From Paraburkholderia fungorum (GTDB lineage Bacteria; Pseudomonadota; Gammaproteobacteria; Burkholderiales; Burkholderiaceae), in assembly GCF_003610895.1 (NCBI RefSeq), contig NZ_MCAS01000020.1, positions 1-64,000 of the forward strand: a DNA stretch of 64,000 nt, written 5' to 3'. This document shows positions 44,935-54,748 of this stretch, piece by piece (position 1 is the stretch's first letter; every line of letters starts with the position of its first letter). Below the pieces are notes generated by a model. It was not told where the DNA came from, did not search any database, and was given only the letters and a program-made list of their open reading frames with translations. Position numbers and translations under genes: made by a program.

Positions 44935-45285
44935 CCTGGCTTCGAGTGGTTTCGAGTAGATTCGAGTCGAATGCAAAGGCGTTGCATGACGCGAATCTGG
45001 CCGTAAGGTATTAGTATTGCGCAATAAAATATAAAGGCATGTCCCGCGTGAGTTCAGTGAGACTCGCGTGAGACATGCCTTTAATCATCCCCTTAAAATC
45101 GCCCATCTCCCTCTCTTCAAACGTTTGCGTCCACATGATGCACCCTGCGTTTGAAGTATCGTCTATCCTTACATTAGCCTTCCTGACAATTTCGCCATTT
45201 TGGTGCCATGCAGGCGTTGGTGCTATCGATCTAGCATAGCTGCTGATTCACCCATCCCTTATCGGCATTCTCTCAGGCGCGTTTC
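44935..45285. other. Intergenic region with hairpins before the RND operon
   Basis: These 351 bases contain three TTCGAGT copies (44941-44971), a perfect 12-base palindrome TATTGCGCAATA (45015-45026), a long hairpin (45032-45083), and a TGCTA...TAGCA dyad (45221-45236) near the likely RND promoter. No gene is seen. Confidence 0.5.
45032..45083 (+). terminator. Hairpin, possible terminator of the enolase-type gene
   Basis: TAAAGGCATGTC (45032-45043) is an exact match to the reverse of GACATGCCTTTA (45072-45083), with a further imperfect stem inside. Only three T residues close the stem, so it would be a modest terminator. Confidence 0.4.
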
Positions 45286-48200
45286 ATGTGGATCGTCAAC
45301 GTTGCGCTTAAGCGGCCATACACGTTCATCGTGATGGCCATTCTGATCTTGCTGGCGACGCCGTTCGTGCTGTTGACCACGCCGGTCGACGTGCTGCCGG
45401 AGATCAATATTCCGGTGGTCAGCATCATCTGGACTTACACGGGCTTGTCGGCCGAAGACATGGCCAACCGTATTACGTCCGTCAACGAGCGCAGTTTGAC
45501 CACCACGGTCAACGACATCGAGCACATTGAATCGCAGTCGCTCGCGGGCATCACGATTCTCAAGGTGTTCCTGCAGCCGACCGCGAATATCCAGACCGCG
45601 ATCGCGCAGACGGTGGCTGTCGAGCAGGCGCAGCTCAAGCAAATGCCGCCGGGCGCGACGCCGCCTCTGGTGATCAGTTATTCGGCCTCCAGTATTCCGG
45701 TGATCCAGCTTGGTTTGTCGAGCCCGAAGCTCTCCGAGCAGGCGCTCAACGATACCGCGCTGAACTTCCTGCGCCCGCAGCTGGTAACGATTCCGGGCGC
45801 GGCCGTGCCCTATCCGTACGGCGGCAAATCGCGTCTGATCTCGGTCGACCTCGACACGCGCGCCTTGCTTGCGAAAGGCTTGACACCGTCGGACGTGGTC
45901 AGCGCGTTCAACGCGCAAAACCTGATTTTGCCGACCGGCACGGCCAAGATCGGGCCGAAGGAATACACGATCAATATGAACGGCTCACCGCCTACGGTGG
46001 AAGGGCTCAACGATATTCCGGTGCGCACGCTCAATGGCGCGACAACCTATCTGCGTGAAGTGGCGCATGTGCGCGATGGTTTCTCGCCGCAGACCAATAT
46101 CGTGCGGCAGGACGGACACCGTGGCGTGCTGATGTCGGTGCTGAAGAACGGCAGCGCGTCGACTCTGTCGATCGTCAATACGTTGCAAGGCCTGCTGCCG
46201 ACCGCGCGCGCCGCCTTGCCGCCCGACCTGCACATCACCGCCTTGTTCGACCAGTCCGTATTCGTGAAGGCAGCGGTGCAGGGCGTGGTGCGCGAGGCGC
46301 TGGTCGCGGCCGCCCTCACTGCCGCGATGATTCTGCTGTTTCTCGGCAACTGGCGCAGTACCTGCATCATCGCGATCTCGATTCCGCTGTCGATTCTGTC
46401 CTCGTTGATCGCACTGCATGCACTCGGGCAAACCATCAACATCATGACGCTGGGCGGCCTCGCGCTGGCGGTCGGGATTCTGGTCGACGATGCGACGGTG
46501 ACGATCGAGAACATCGAACGGCATCTGCATATGGGCACGAATCTGCACGATGCAATTCTCGACGGCGCCGGCGAAATCGCGATTCCGGCGCTCGTCTCGA
46601 CGCTCTGTATCTGTATCGTGTTCGTGCCGATGTTCTTCCTGACCGGCGTGGCGCGTTATCTGTTCGTGCCGCTTGCCGAAGCGGTGGTGTTCGCCATGCT
46701 CGCCTCGTACATTCTGTCGCGTACGCTGGTGCCGACGCTGGCGATGCTGCTGATGGGACACGCGCACAAGCCCAAAGCCAACGCCAGGCCGAATCTGTTC
46801 CGGCGCCTCTATCTGCGTTTCGATCGCGGCTTCGAGCGCATGCGCTCCGCCTACATCATGATTCTGAGCAGCGTGCTGGTGCGCCGCGCGACGTTCGGCA
46901 GCGTGTTTCTGGGTTTCTGCGTGCTGTCGATGAGTCTTGTGTTCGTGCTCGGCGAGGACTTTTTTCCGACCGTCGACGCCGGCGACATTCGTCTGCACAT
47001 GCGTGCGCCGACCGGCACGCGCATCGAGGAAACCGCGCGCCTTGCCGATCAGGTCGAGAATGTGATCCGCGAAGTCGTGCCGGCCAATGAGCTCGTCACG
47101 ATTCTCGATAACCTCGGCTTGCCGTATAGCGGTATCAATCTTTCGTATAGCAATGCGGGCACGATCGGCACGCTCGATGGCGAAATTCAGGTGGCCCTGA
47201 GCGAGGATCACAAACCGACGCAGACCTATATGGACAAACTGCGGGCAATCTTGCCGCAGCGCTTTCCGGGCGTCGAATTCTTCTTTCAACCCGCCGACAT
47301 CGTCACGCAGATTCTCAACTTCGGCCTGCCCGCCGCAGTGGACGTGCAGATTTCCGGCACGGATCAGCAGGGCAACTTCGACATTGCACGCAAGCTGCTG
47401 AAACAGGTGCGGATGATTCCCGGCACCGTCGACACCCACATCCAGCAGAAACTGGACGAACCGGCGATCAATCTTCAGATGGATCGCACCCGGCTGCAAC
47501 AACTCAATCTGAGTGCGAGCAATGTGGCGCAAAATGTGCTCATTTCGCTGTCGGGCAGTTCGCAGACTTCGCCGGGTTTCTGGTTCAACAACAGGAACGG
47601 CGTCGAATACAGTGTTGCAGTACAAACGCCGCAGTATCAGGTGTCGTCGATCGATGAGTTGTTGCGCACGCCGGTGTCGGGTTCCGCCAACGGACCGACG
47701 CAGTTGCTCGGCAACCTCGTGCGGGTCTCGCCGCAGACGCAGTTCGCGGAAGTCACGCACTACAACATCCGGCCGGTGATCGACCTGTACGTGAGTGTGG
47801 AAGGGCGCGACCTGGGCAGCGTGGCCCGTCAGGTCGACAAGCTGGTGAACGACGCGCGAGCGACGTTACCGCGCGGCAGTCAGATTACCTTGCGCGGGCA
47901 GGTGCAGACCATGCGCAGTTCGTTCTTCGGTCTCGGGATCGGCGTGGCCATGGCGATCGTGCTGGTGTACCTGCTGATCGTGGTGAATTTCCAGTCGTGG
48001 GTCGATCCGCTGATCATTATCAGCGCCTTGCCCGCGGCATTGGCGGGCATCGTATGGATGCTGTTCCTGACCGGCACGCATTTGAGCGTGCCCGCCTTGA
48101 CCGGCGCGATCATGACGATGGGCGTGGCCACGGCCAACAGTATTCTGATGGTGGCGTTCGCGCGCCAGCGGCTCTCCGCCGGCGCACCGCCGCTGACCGC

Positions 48201-48510
48201 CGCGCTCGAAGCCGGGGCAAGCCGGATCAGGCCGGTGCTGATGACCGCGTTCGCGATGATCATCGGCATGATTCCGATGGCGCTCGGTCTTGGCGAGGGC
48301 GCTGAGCAGAACGCGCCGCTGGGTCGCGCGGTGATTGGCGGATTGCTGTTCGCCACCGTGTCCACGCTGTTTTTCGTACCGCTAGTGTTCGCGAGCATTC
48401 ATAGCCGCCTTGCGCGGCGTCACCGCGACGATGACGATACAGACACGACGGGCGGCCATGGCAACGACGGTCCCGCACCGGACCATGGCGGTGAAGGCAA
48501 ACCCGCGTAA
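45286..48510 (+). CDS. RND-family efflux transporter, inner-membrane pump
   Basis: A 1074-residue resistance-nodulation-division pump of the hydrophobe/amphiphile (HAE1-like) type. The duplicated layout of TM1, periplasmic domain, TM2-6, then TM7, periplasmic domain, TM8-12 is visible. The proton-relay Asp pair lies in GILVDDATVTIENIER (about 397-412, Thr replacing the usual Ile). It begins MWIVNVALKRPYTFIVMAIL and ends in a His/Asp-rich tail. It leads an operon with adaptor, outer-membrane factor and a two-component system. The pumped compounds are unknown. Confidence 0.93.
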   Translation: MWIVNVALKRPYTFIVMAILILLATPFVLLTTPVDVLPEINIPVVSIIWTYTGLSAEDMANRITSVNERSLTTTVNDIEHIESQSLAGITILKVFLQPTANIQTAIAQTVAVEQAQLKQMPPGATPPLVISYSASSIPVIQLGLSSPKLSEQALNDTALNFLRPQLVTIPGAAVPYPYGGKSRLISVDLDTRALLAKGLTPSDVVSAFNAQNLILPTGTAKIGPKEYTINMNGSPPTVEGLNDIPVRTLNGATTYLREVAHVRDGFSPQTNIVRQDGHRGVLMSVLKNGSASTLSIVNTLQGLLPTARAALPPDLHITALFDQSVFVKAAVQGVVREALVAAALTAAMILLFLGNWRSTCIIAISIPLSILSSLIALHALGQTINIMTLGGLALAVGILVDDATVTIENIERHLHMGTNLHDAILDGAGEIAIPALVSTLCICIVFVPMFFLTGVARYLFVPLAEAVVFAMLASYILSRTLVPTLAMLLMGHAHKPKANARPNLFRRLYLRFDRGFERMRSAYIMILSSVLVRRATFGSVFLGFCVLSMSLVFVLGEDFFPTVDAGDIRLHMRAPTGTRIEETARLADQVENVIREVVPANELVTILDNLGLPYSGINLSYSNAGTIGTLDGEIQVALSEDHKPTQTYMDKLRAILPQRFPGVEFFFQPADIVTQILNFGLPAAVDVQISGTDQQGNFDIARKLLKQVRMIPGTVDTHIQQKLDEPAINLQMDRTRLQQLNLSASNVAQNVLISLSGSSQTSPGFWFNNRNGVEYSVAVQTPQYQVSSIDELLRTPVSGSANGPTQLLGNLVRVSPQTQFAEVTHYNIRPVIDLYVSVEGRDLGSVARQVDKLVNDARATLPRGSQITLRGQVQTMRSSFFGLGIGVAMAIVLVYLLIVVNFQSWVDPLIIISALPAALAGIVWMLFLTGTHLSVPALTGAIMTMGVATANSILMVAFARQRLSAGAPPLTAALEAGASRIRPVLMTAFAMIIGMIPMALGLGEGAEQNAPLGRAVIGGLLFATVSTLFFVPLVFASIHSRLARRHRDDDDTDTTGGHGNDGPAPDHGGEGKPA

Positions 48511-48562
48511 CGTTAATTGATTGATGGCCGGCATGTACGGCTGACTGGAATGGCTGACTGAG

Positions 48563-49786
48563 ATGACCGAAAAAACTCATGCATCGCTGGCGATTCCCGC
48601 GCGGGAGACCGAGGGTGGACATGCCTTGCCGCCCCGTGGCCGCGAATGGAAGCGCGCCAAGATCGCGATCTGGATCGTACTGGCGCTCCTCGCCGTGGGC
48701 GCGTTGCGCACGGTGATCGCGAATGTTCTGCAAAGCCGTTCGGTCGCCGAAACGACCAGGCAGAACGCGGTGCAATATGTGAACGTGGTGAGTCCGACGC
48801 AAACGGAAGGCGGTGGCGACACCCTGTTGCCGGGTACCTTGCGCGGCAATGTCGAATCGCCGATTTACGCGCGCTCCACGGGTTATCTGCTGCACTGGTA
48901 TGTCGATATCGGCACGCGTGTGAAGCAGGGGCAACTGCTCGCCGATCTGGATACGCCGGAAATCGATCAGGAACTCGCGCAGGCGCTCGCGCAACGTCAG
49001 CAAACCAGTTCGAGTCTCGGTCTTGCGAAAAGCTCGCTGGATCGCTGGCAACAACTGCGTCAACGCGATGCGGTTTCGCAGCAGGAACTCGACGAACGGC
49101 AAAGCACCTATACGCAGGGCGTCGCCAACCTCGCCGCTGCGGATGCCAACGTGAAACGCCTGCAGCAACTCGAATCGTTCAAGCGCATCGTCGCGCCGTT
49201 TGCGGGCGTGGTCACGCAGCGCAATGTCGACGTCGGCGACCTGATCGACGCGGGCAGCGGCACGAGCCGCGCGCTGTTCGCGCTCGCGCAGTCGGATCCG
49301 CTGCGGGTCTACGTGCAGTTGCCGCAGGCGTATGCGCAAAACGTGTCGGTCGGGCAAAAGGTCGTGGTCACTCAGGCTGAATTGCCGGGTCAGCAGTTCC
49401 ACGGCACGATCACGCACATGTCGGGCGCGATCGACGTGCCGACCCGCTCGCTGCAAATCGAAGTGACGTTGCCGAATCCCGACGACAAGCTGCGGCCCGG
49501 CGCCTATGTGCAGGTGGCCGTTCCGGCGGTGGCCCATGCGAAATGGCTGGTGCCGGGCAATGCCCTGCTGTTTCGCGCCGAGGGTCCGCGGGTCGCGGTG
49601 GTCGACGACAAGGGCAATGTGGCGTTACGCAAGATCGTGATCGCGCAGGACCTGGGGCAGTCGCTCGAAATCGAAAGCGGCATCGAGGCGAACGACAGGA
49701 TCATCATCAACCCGAGCGATTCGATCGCGGACGGCGATCACGTGCAGGTCTCGCAGCCGCAGAAAAACGGCAAGGGGGCGTCGTGA
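48563..49786 (+). CDS. RND efflux periplasmic adaptor (membrane fusion protein)
   Basis: A 407-residue adaptor anchored by an N-terminal helix (IAIWIVLALLAVGALRTVIA, about 34-53). The split lipoyl/hairpin domain shows STGYLLHWYVDIGTRVKQGQ and IVAPFAGVVTQRNVDVGDLI, with a coiled-coil between. It links the pump to the outer-membrane factor. It begins 52 bases after the pump and overlaps the next gene by four bases (GTGA). Confidence 0.93.
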   Translation: MTEKTHASLAIPARETEGGHALPPRGREWKRAKIAIWIVLALLAVGALRTVIANVLQSRSVAETTRQNAVQYVNVVSPTQTEGGGDTLLPGTLRGNVESPIYARSTGYLLHWYVDIGTRVKQGQLLADLDTPEIDQELAQALAQRQQTSSSLGLAKSSLDRWQQLRQRDAVSQQELDERQSTYTQGVANLAAADANVKRLQQLESFKRIVAPFAGVVTQRNVDVGDLIDAGSGTSRALFALAQSDPLRVYVQLPQAYAQNVSVGQKVVVTQAELPGQQFHGTITHMSGAIDVPTRSLQIEVTLPNPDDKLRPGAYVQVAVPAVAHAKWLVPGNALLFRAEGPRVAVVDDKGNVALRKIVIAQDLGQSLEIESGIEANDRIIINPSDSIADGDHVQVSQPQKNGKGAS

Positions 49787-51384
49787 TCGCGAAGCAGGCG
49801 GGCGCTGGCGAGGCACGCCCATCACGAACCACACGCACGACGTTTGCCATCGCCGCGAGCGCGGCCTTGCTGGCTGCGTGCACGGTGGGCCCGGATTATC
49901 AGCGGCCGCAAGCCGAGGTGCCGCCGGGCTGGCAAACCGATTCGTACTGGCGTGTCGCGGCGCCTTCGCATGCACCGATCACGCCTGACTGGTGGAGCGC
50001 GTTTGGCGATCCGACGCTCACCACGCTGGAAACGCAGGCGCTCGCGCAGAATCAGACTCTGGCCGCGGCAAGCGCCCACTATGAGCAGGCCAAAGCGACG
50101 CTCGCCAACACCCGCGCGCAGCAGATTCCCGAGGTCGATCTGAACGCGACCGGCTCGCGCTTCCGGATTTCGAAGGACCGGCCGCTCACCAATTACAACA
50201 CGCCGACCACGTCGACGGTGCAGAACAATCTGCAACTCGGCCCGACCATCAACTACGACACCGATCTATTTGGCCGGATACGTCGTGAGGTGGAAGGCGC
50301 CACGGCCTCCGCGCAGCAATCGGCCGACGACCTCGCCAACGCGCGGCTCGTGCTCACCACCGATCTCGCCACCGACTATTTCTCGCTGCGTGAACTCGAC
50401 GCCGAGATCGACGTGCTGAATCAATCGGTGAAACTGCAGCAGAAGGCGCTCGATTACGTTTCGGCCGAGCACGATCTCGGCTCGGTGTCCGGGCTCGACG
50501 TGCTGCAGCAGAAGTCACTGCTCGACTCGACGCGTGTGCAGGCGCAATTGCTGCTAAATCAGCGTGCGCAGCAAGAACATGCAATTGCCGCGCTGGTCGG
50601 CGTGCCCGCGCCGCAGTTCGCCATCGAGTCCCGCGTGCTCGACACGCAGGTGCCGCCGATTCCGCTCGGTCTTCCTAGCGACGTATTGCAGCGCCGCCCG
50701 GATATCGCCTCGGCGGAACGCGCAATGGCGGCGGCGAACGCGCAGATCGGCGTCGCCAAGGCGGCGTTTTTCCCGAGCCTGACGCTGATGCCGGGCATCG
50801 GCTGGGAAAGCACGCAGTTCGCCAGCCTGCTGAGCGCGCCCACACTGATGTGGACGCTCGGCGCGACGGTCGGCCAGGTGCTGTTCGACGGCGGCCGCCG
50901 CGCGGCCAACGTGAAGTATGCGAGCGCGGGCTACCAGGCCAGCGAGGCGAACTACCGGCAAACCGTGCTGACCGCATTCCAGCAGGTGCAGGACGGCATC
51001 ACCGGCCTCTCGGTGCTGGACGGCGCGGCGAAGCAGTCGCACGAGGCGGTGACCGATGCGCAGCATCTGCTGGCGCTCGCCAACGACCGCTACTCGGGCG
51101 GCCTCGTGGCGTATCTCGACGTGATCACCGCGCAGCAGTCGCTGCTTACCAGCGAGCGTCAGGACGTGCAGATTCACGGCCAGCAGATGAGCCTCTCGGT
51201 TTCACTGGTGAAGGCGCTCGGCGGCGGCTGGGACGCGAGCACGGACCTGGCGGGCACGCAGCAGCCTCGCGACACGGCCAACGCAACGAACGTAGCGAAC
51301 GTAGCAAACGCAACGAACGTAGCAAACGCAACGAACGTAGCGAACGCGGCGAACACGAAGGAGGCGATGGCTCCCGCGAAGTGA
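49783..51384 (+). CDS. Outer-membrane efflux factor, NodT family
   Basis: A 533-residue TolC/OprM-like lipoprotein. The lipobox LLAAC (Cys about 28) is followed by TVGPDYQRPQAEVPPGW, the NodT opening. Two outer-membrane-efflux repeats follow, with DLATDYFSLRELDAEIDVL and LPSDVLQRRPDIASAERAMA. The start is GTG 49783, overlapping the adaptor's stop codon, with GGGGG in front. The C-terminal 40 residues are an Asn-Ala-Thr-Val repeat (NATNVANVANATNVANATN), encoded by a repetitive DNA tract. Confidence 0.93.
   Translation: MIAKQAGAGEARPSRTTRTTFAIAASAALLAACTVGPDYQRPQAEVPPGWQTDSYWRVAAPSHAPITPDWWSAFGDPTLTTLETQALAQNQTLAAASAHYEQAKATLANTRAQQIPEVDLNATGSRFRISKDRPLTNYNTPTTSTVQNNLQLGPTINYDTDLFGRIRREVEGATASAQQSADDLANARLVLTTDLATDYFSLRELDAEIDVLNQSVKLQQKALDYVSAEHDLGSVSGLDVLQQKSLLDSTRVQAQLLLNQRAQQEHAIAALVGVPAPQFAIESRVLDTQVPPIPLGLPSDVLQRRPDIASAERAMAAANAQIGVAKAAFFPSLTLMPGIGWESTQFASLLSAPTLMWTLGATVGQVLFDGGRRAANVKYASAGYQASEANYRQTVLTAFQQVQDGITGLSVLDGAAKQSHEAVTDAQHLLALANDRYSGGLVAYLDVITAQQSLLTSERQDVQIHGQQMSLSVSLVKALGGGWDASTDLAGTQQPRDTANATNVANVANATNVANATNVANAANTKEAMAPAK
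51277..51355. repeat. Short-period repeat at the 3' end of the efflux factor gene
   Basis: The tract is built from AACGTAGC, AACGCAACG and similar blocks; AACGCAACGAACGTAGC occurs three times. It stays in frame and codes for Asn-Ala/Thr-Asn-Val-rich sequence. Repeat number could vary among strains. Confidence 0.85.
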
Positions 51385-51437
51385 GCCGCCTGACAATGAC
51401 ACGGCCAGACAGGAAAAGCGTAAAACGAGGCGTTTCG

Positions 51438-51443
51438 TATAAT
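51438..51443 (+). promoter_or_regulatory. Putative -10 element of the two-component operon with adjacent dyad
   Basis: A perfect TATAAT at 51438-51443 would start a transcript near 51450, only some 14 bases before the response-regulator ATG. The -35 region is poor, but AAACG-AGG-CGTTT (51423-51435) forms a small dyad immediately upstream, as in activator-dependent promoters. It suggests autoregulation separate from the efflux genes. Confidence 0.5.
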
Positions 51444-51463
51444 GCAGAGACAAGGGGACGCGC

Positions 51464-52150
51464 ATGAAATTGCTGATCGTTGAAGACGAGCATAAGGTGG
51501 TGGACTACCTGCGCTCCGGTTTGACAGAGCAGGGCTGGGTCGTCGATGTCGCGCTGGACGGCGAGGAAGGCATGCATCTGGCAACCGAATTCGACTACGA
51601 CGTGATCGTCCTCGACGTGATGCTGCCCAAGCGCGACGGTTTCAGCGTGCTCAAGGCGCTGCGCATGCGCAAGTCGACCCCGGTCATCATGCTGACTGCC
51701 CGCGATCATGTGAACGACCGCGTACGGGGCCTGCGTGAAGGCGCTGACGACTACCTCACCAAACCCTTTTCCTTTCTCGAACTGGTCGAGCGGCTCCATG
51801 CCCTGGCACGCCGCACGCGCTCGCAGGAATCCACGCTGATTTCCGTGGGCGATCTGTTCGTCGATCTGATCGGCCGGCGCGCCACCCGTGACGGCGTGCG
51901 GCTCGATCTGACCGCCAAGGAATTCCAGTTGCTCAGCGTGCTGGCGCGCCGCCAGGGCGACATTCTCTCGAAGACCGCGATCACCGAACTCGTGTGGGAC
52001 GTCAATTTCGACAGCCATACGAACGTGGTCGAAACCGCGATCAAGCGGCTGCGCGCCAAACTCGACGGCCCGTTTTCCTCGAAGCTGCTGCACACCGTGC
52101 GCGGCATGGGCTACGTGCTCGAAGTACGTGAAGAGGCAGAACAATCATGA
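51464..52150 (+). CDS. OmpR/PhoB-family response regulator (heavy-metal CusR/CopR-like)
   Basis: A 228-residue regulator. The receiver shows VEDEHKVVDYL, the phosphorylatable Asp in VLDVMLPKRDG (about 51) and Lys in YLTKPFSF (about 101). The winged-helix DNA-binding half has ISVGDLFVDLIGRRATRDG and ETAIKRLRAKLDGPF. It follows the RND operon by 79 bases and overlaps its sensor kinase by four bases (ATGA). It probably activates the efflux genes in response to the sensor. Confidence 0.94.
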   Translation: MKLLIVEDEHKVVDYLRSGLTEQGWVVDVALDGEEGMHLATEFDYDVIVLDVMLPKRDGFSVLKALRMRKSTPVIMLTARDHVNDRVRGLREGADDYLTKPFSFLELVERLHALARRTRSQESTLISVGDLFVDLIGRRATRDGVRLDLTAKEFQLLSVLARRQGDILSKTAITELVWDVNFDSHTNVVETAIKRLRAKLDGPFSSKLLHTVRGMGYVLEVREEAEQS

Positions 52151-53571
52151 ACCGTTCTATCGCACGCCGCCTTGCGCTGATGTTCGCGCTGGTGGCGCTG
52201 CTCGTGTTCACGCTGGTGGGCACGTGTCTGTTTCTGGTGTTGCGCACGCAACTCGAACACCATCTGCGCGAATCGCTCGACGCTCGCGCCGAGATCGCGC
52301 GCATTATCGTCTACCACGCGGTGACGCCCGAAAAATGGCGTATGGCCCGCGAAAAGCTCACCGACATGACGCCGCACGACGGCAGCACTGTCTATGCCGT
52401 GTCGAGCACCGATCCGTATTTCCACTATGGCAAGCCTGTCGAGGGGCCGGTCGTATCGAACTGGCAGGGCGGCTACGCGAAGATTTCGCCGGTCGGCGGC
52501 GGCGCGGATATGCTCACCATCAACGTGACGATACCGGCTTACGGCGCCCGCCCGCCCGTGCAATTGCAGGCCGCCGCCAGTTGTTCGCCGAACGCCCGCA
52601 CGATGCGCGTGTTCGGCTCGACCCTCGCCGCGCTGTCCGCGTTGGGGAGTCTCGCCGTGCTGCTGCTGAGTTACTCGGTCACGCGTCTCGGCCTTGCACC
52701 GTTGACGCGCTTGACGAGAGACGCGTCCGCGGTGAGCCCGAATAATCGCTCGCAACGTCTGAATACGGCCTCGCTGCCGCTTGAACTGAGCGATCTGGCC
52801 AACTCGTTCAACGGTGCGCTCGAACGTCTGGACGGCGCCTATGGGCGCCTCGAATCGTTCAACGCGGATGTCGCTCACGAACTGCGCACGCCGGTGACGA
52901 TTCTGATCGGTCAGACCGAAGTGGCGTTGACACGCAACCGCTCGGTCGACGATTTGCGCCATACGCTGCAATCGAATCTCGAAGAGTTCGAGCGCATGCG
53001 CGCGATCATCAACGACATGCTGTTCCTTGCTCGCGCCGACCAGGGCGAACGCGCGACTGGCCTCGTCGAGGTGTCGCTGGCCGCCGAGGTTGCGCACACA
53101 CTGGAGTTTCTGGAGATACCGTTCGAAGAAGCGCAGGTGCAAGCGCAGTTGCGCGGCGATGCGGTGGCGCGTGTGAACCGCTCGCTGTTCGGCCGCGCCT
53201 GCACGAATCTGCTGATGAACGCGATCCAGCACTGTGCGCCCGGCGCGGCGATTACGGTGACGATCTCGAATGCCGCGGATCAACTGCACGTGGCGGTGGC
53301 CAACCCGGGCGAGCCGATCGAACCGGCCGTGCTCGAGCACCTGTTCGACCGCTTCTATCGCGCGGAAGTATCACGCACCAATAGCCGCGAAAACCATGGG
53401 CTGGGTCTCGCGATCGTGAAGGCGATTGCCGAGATGCATCGCGGCACGGTGTCGGTGGAAAGCGCGAACGGGATCAACACGTTTGCATTTTCGATCGCGT
53501 CGTCGGGCCTGGAGAGCAGCGTGCCGGCGGCGCGCACGAATGCCGGTGTTCCCGCGGTGGCCGTGGGGTAG
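52147..53571 (+). CDS. Sensor histidine kinase (CusS-like)
   Basis: A 474-residue membrane kinase with TM1 (about 9-31), a periplasmic sensor of about 130 residues, TM2 (about 160-182), HAMP and a catalytic core. The H box is FNADVAHELRTPVTIL (His about 244), with N box RACTNLLMNAIQHCA and GLGLAIVKAIAEMH. It resembles heavy-metal sensors of the CusS/IrlS group, but the ligand is not visible. Its start overlaps the regulator's stop codon. It is convergent with the polymerase IV gene, 10 bases apart. Confidence 0.93.
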   Translation: MNRSIARRLALMFALVALLVFTLVGTCLFLVLRTQLEHHLRESLDARAEIARIIVYHAVTPEKWRMAREKLTDMTPHDGSTVYAVSSTDPYFHYGKPVEGPVVSNWQGGYAKISPVGGGADMLTINVTIPAYGARPPVQLQAAASCSPNARTMRVFGSTLAALSALGSLAVLLLSYSVTRLGLAPLTRLTRDASAVSPNNRSQRLNTASLPLELSDLANSFNGALERLDGAYGRLESFNADVAHELRTPVTILIGQTEVALTRNRSVDDLRHTLQSNLEEFERMRAIINDMLFLARADQGERATGLVEVSLAAEVAHTLEFLEIPFEEAQVQAQLRGDAVARVNRSLFGRACTNLLMNAIQHCAPGAAITVTISNAADQLHVAVANPGEPIEPAVLEHLFDRFYRAEVSRTNSRENHGLGLAIVKAIAEMHRGTVSVESANGINTFAFSIASSGLESSVPAARTNAGVPAVAVG

Positions 53572-53581
53572 TCGTCGCCGC

Positions 53582-54748
53582 TTAATCGTCGCTGAAAAAA
53601 GGCAAGTCGGCCTGAACCGGTACGCGCGGCTTCGCCGCTTGCGCGTTGGCCGGCGTCAACGCGCTGACGCGCACGCCCAGCAGCCGCAGCTTGCGGTTCA
53701 GTTCCACCCGCCGCAGACACTCGGTTGCCGCGCGCCGGATCTCGGCGGCGTCGGCCGTCGGTTCGTCGAGCGTCAGGTCGCGCGTGACCGTGCGGAAATC
53801 GTCGTAGCGCAGCTTGATGCCGACGGTGCGGCCCACATAGCCCTTGCGCACCAGATCTTCCGCCACCCGCACGCATAAGCCGGTAAACGAACTGGACAGG
53901 GCCGGGCGATCGTGACGTGGATGCAGATCGCGCTCGAAGGTCGTCTCGCGGCTCATCGACTTGGGCTCCGATTCGACCACGATCGGCCGCTCGTCGTAGC
54001 CTTGCGCGACTTGCATGAGCCACGCCGAATAGCTGCGCCCGAAATGGTCCTGCAACAGGCCCGCGTCCGCCGCCGCGAGATCGCCGACCGTGACGAGACC
54101 GAGCGCGGTGAGTTTTTCCGCGGCCTTCGGTCCGATTCCGTTGACCTTGCGCACCGGCAGCGGCCACACACGCAACGGCACGTCCGCGGGCGTCAGAATC
54201 GTGAGACCGTTGGGTTTGTCGAGTTCGGAACCGATTTTCGCCAGCAGCTTGTTCGGCGCGACGCAAATGGAGCAGGTGAGGCCGGTTGCCTGATTGACGG
54301 CCTGCTTGATGCGCCCGGCAATCTCGCGCGGCTCGCCCGGCAACTCGGTGAGGTCGATGTAGATTTCGTCGATGCCGCGATCTTCGATCCGGTCCGTGAA
54401 GGTTGCGACCGCCGCCTTGAACAGGCGTGAGTAGTAGCGATACGACTCGAAATCGGTGGGTAGCAGAACCGCGTCCGGCGCAAGCGCGGCGGCTTTCATC
54501 ATGCCCATCGCGGAGAACACGCCGAGCGCGCGGGCCTCGTAGGTGGAGGTGGTCACCACGCCGCGGCCCGCGTAATCGCGCAGCTTCGCAAAGCGGCGGC
54601 TGCCGTCTTCAAGCGTTTGCGGCGCGCCGTTGCGGCCGCCGCCGATCACCACCGGCTTGCCGCGCAGTTCGGGATAGCGCAGGAGTTCGACGGACGCGTA
54701 GAACGCGTCCATGTCCAGATGCGCGATACGGCGGCTTGCAGAACTCAT
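53582..54748 (-). CDS. dinB: DNA polymerase IV (DinB), Y-family translesion polymerase
   Basis: A 388-residue error-prone polymerase used for DNA damage bypass. Metal-binding residues are seen in AHLDMDAFYASVE (Asp about 12 and 14) and RGIDEIYIDLTEL (Asp-Glu about 107). The little-finger region and a C-terminal clamp-binding-like tail (VQADLPFFSDD) are present; QADLPF is a plausible beta-clamp motif. Start ATG at 54748. No LexA box was recognised upstream. Confidence 0.95.
   Translation of the reverse strand: MSSASRRIAHLDMDAFYASVELLRYPELRGKPVVIGGGRNGAPQTLEDGSRRFAKLRDYAGRGVVTTSTYEARALGVFSAMGMMKAAALAPDAVLLPTDFESYRYYSRLFKAAVATFTDRIEDRGIDEIYIDLTELPGEPREIAGRIKQAVNQATGLTCSICVAPNKLLAKIGSELDKPNGLTILTPADVPLRVWPLPVRKVNGIGPKAAEKLTALGLVTVGDLAAADAGLLQDHFGRSYSAWLMQVAQGYDERPIVVESEPKSMSRETTFERDLHPRHDRPALSSSFTGLCVRVAEDLVRKGYVGRTVGIKLRYDDFRTVTRDLTLDEPTADAAEIRRAATECLRRVELNRKLRLLGVRVSALTPANAQAAKPRVPVQADLPFFSDD

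Noticed and set aside
45985..47760. Open frame of 591 codons on the minus strand within the RND pump
   Set aside because: It is antisense to the conserved pump. The composition (Arg, His, Gln) is that of a reversed-strand shadow.
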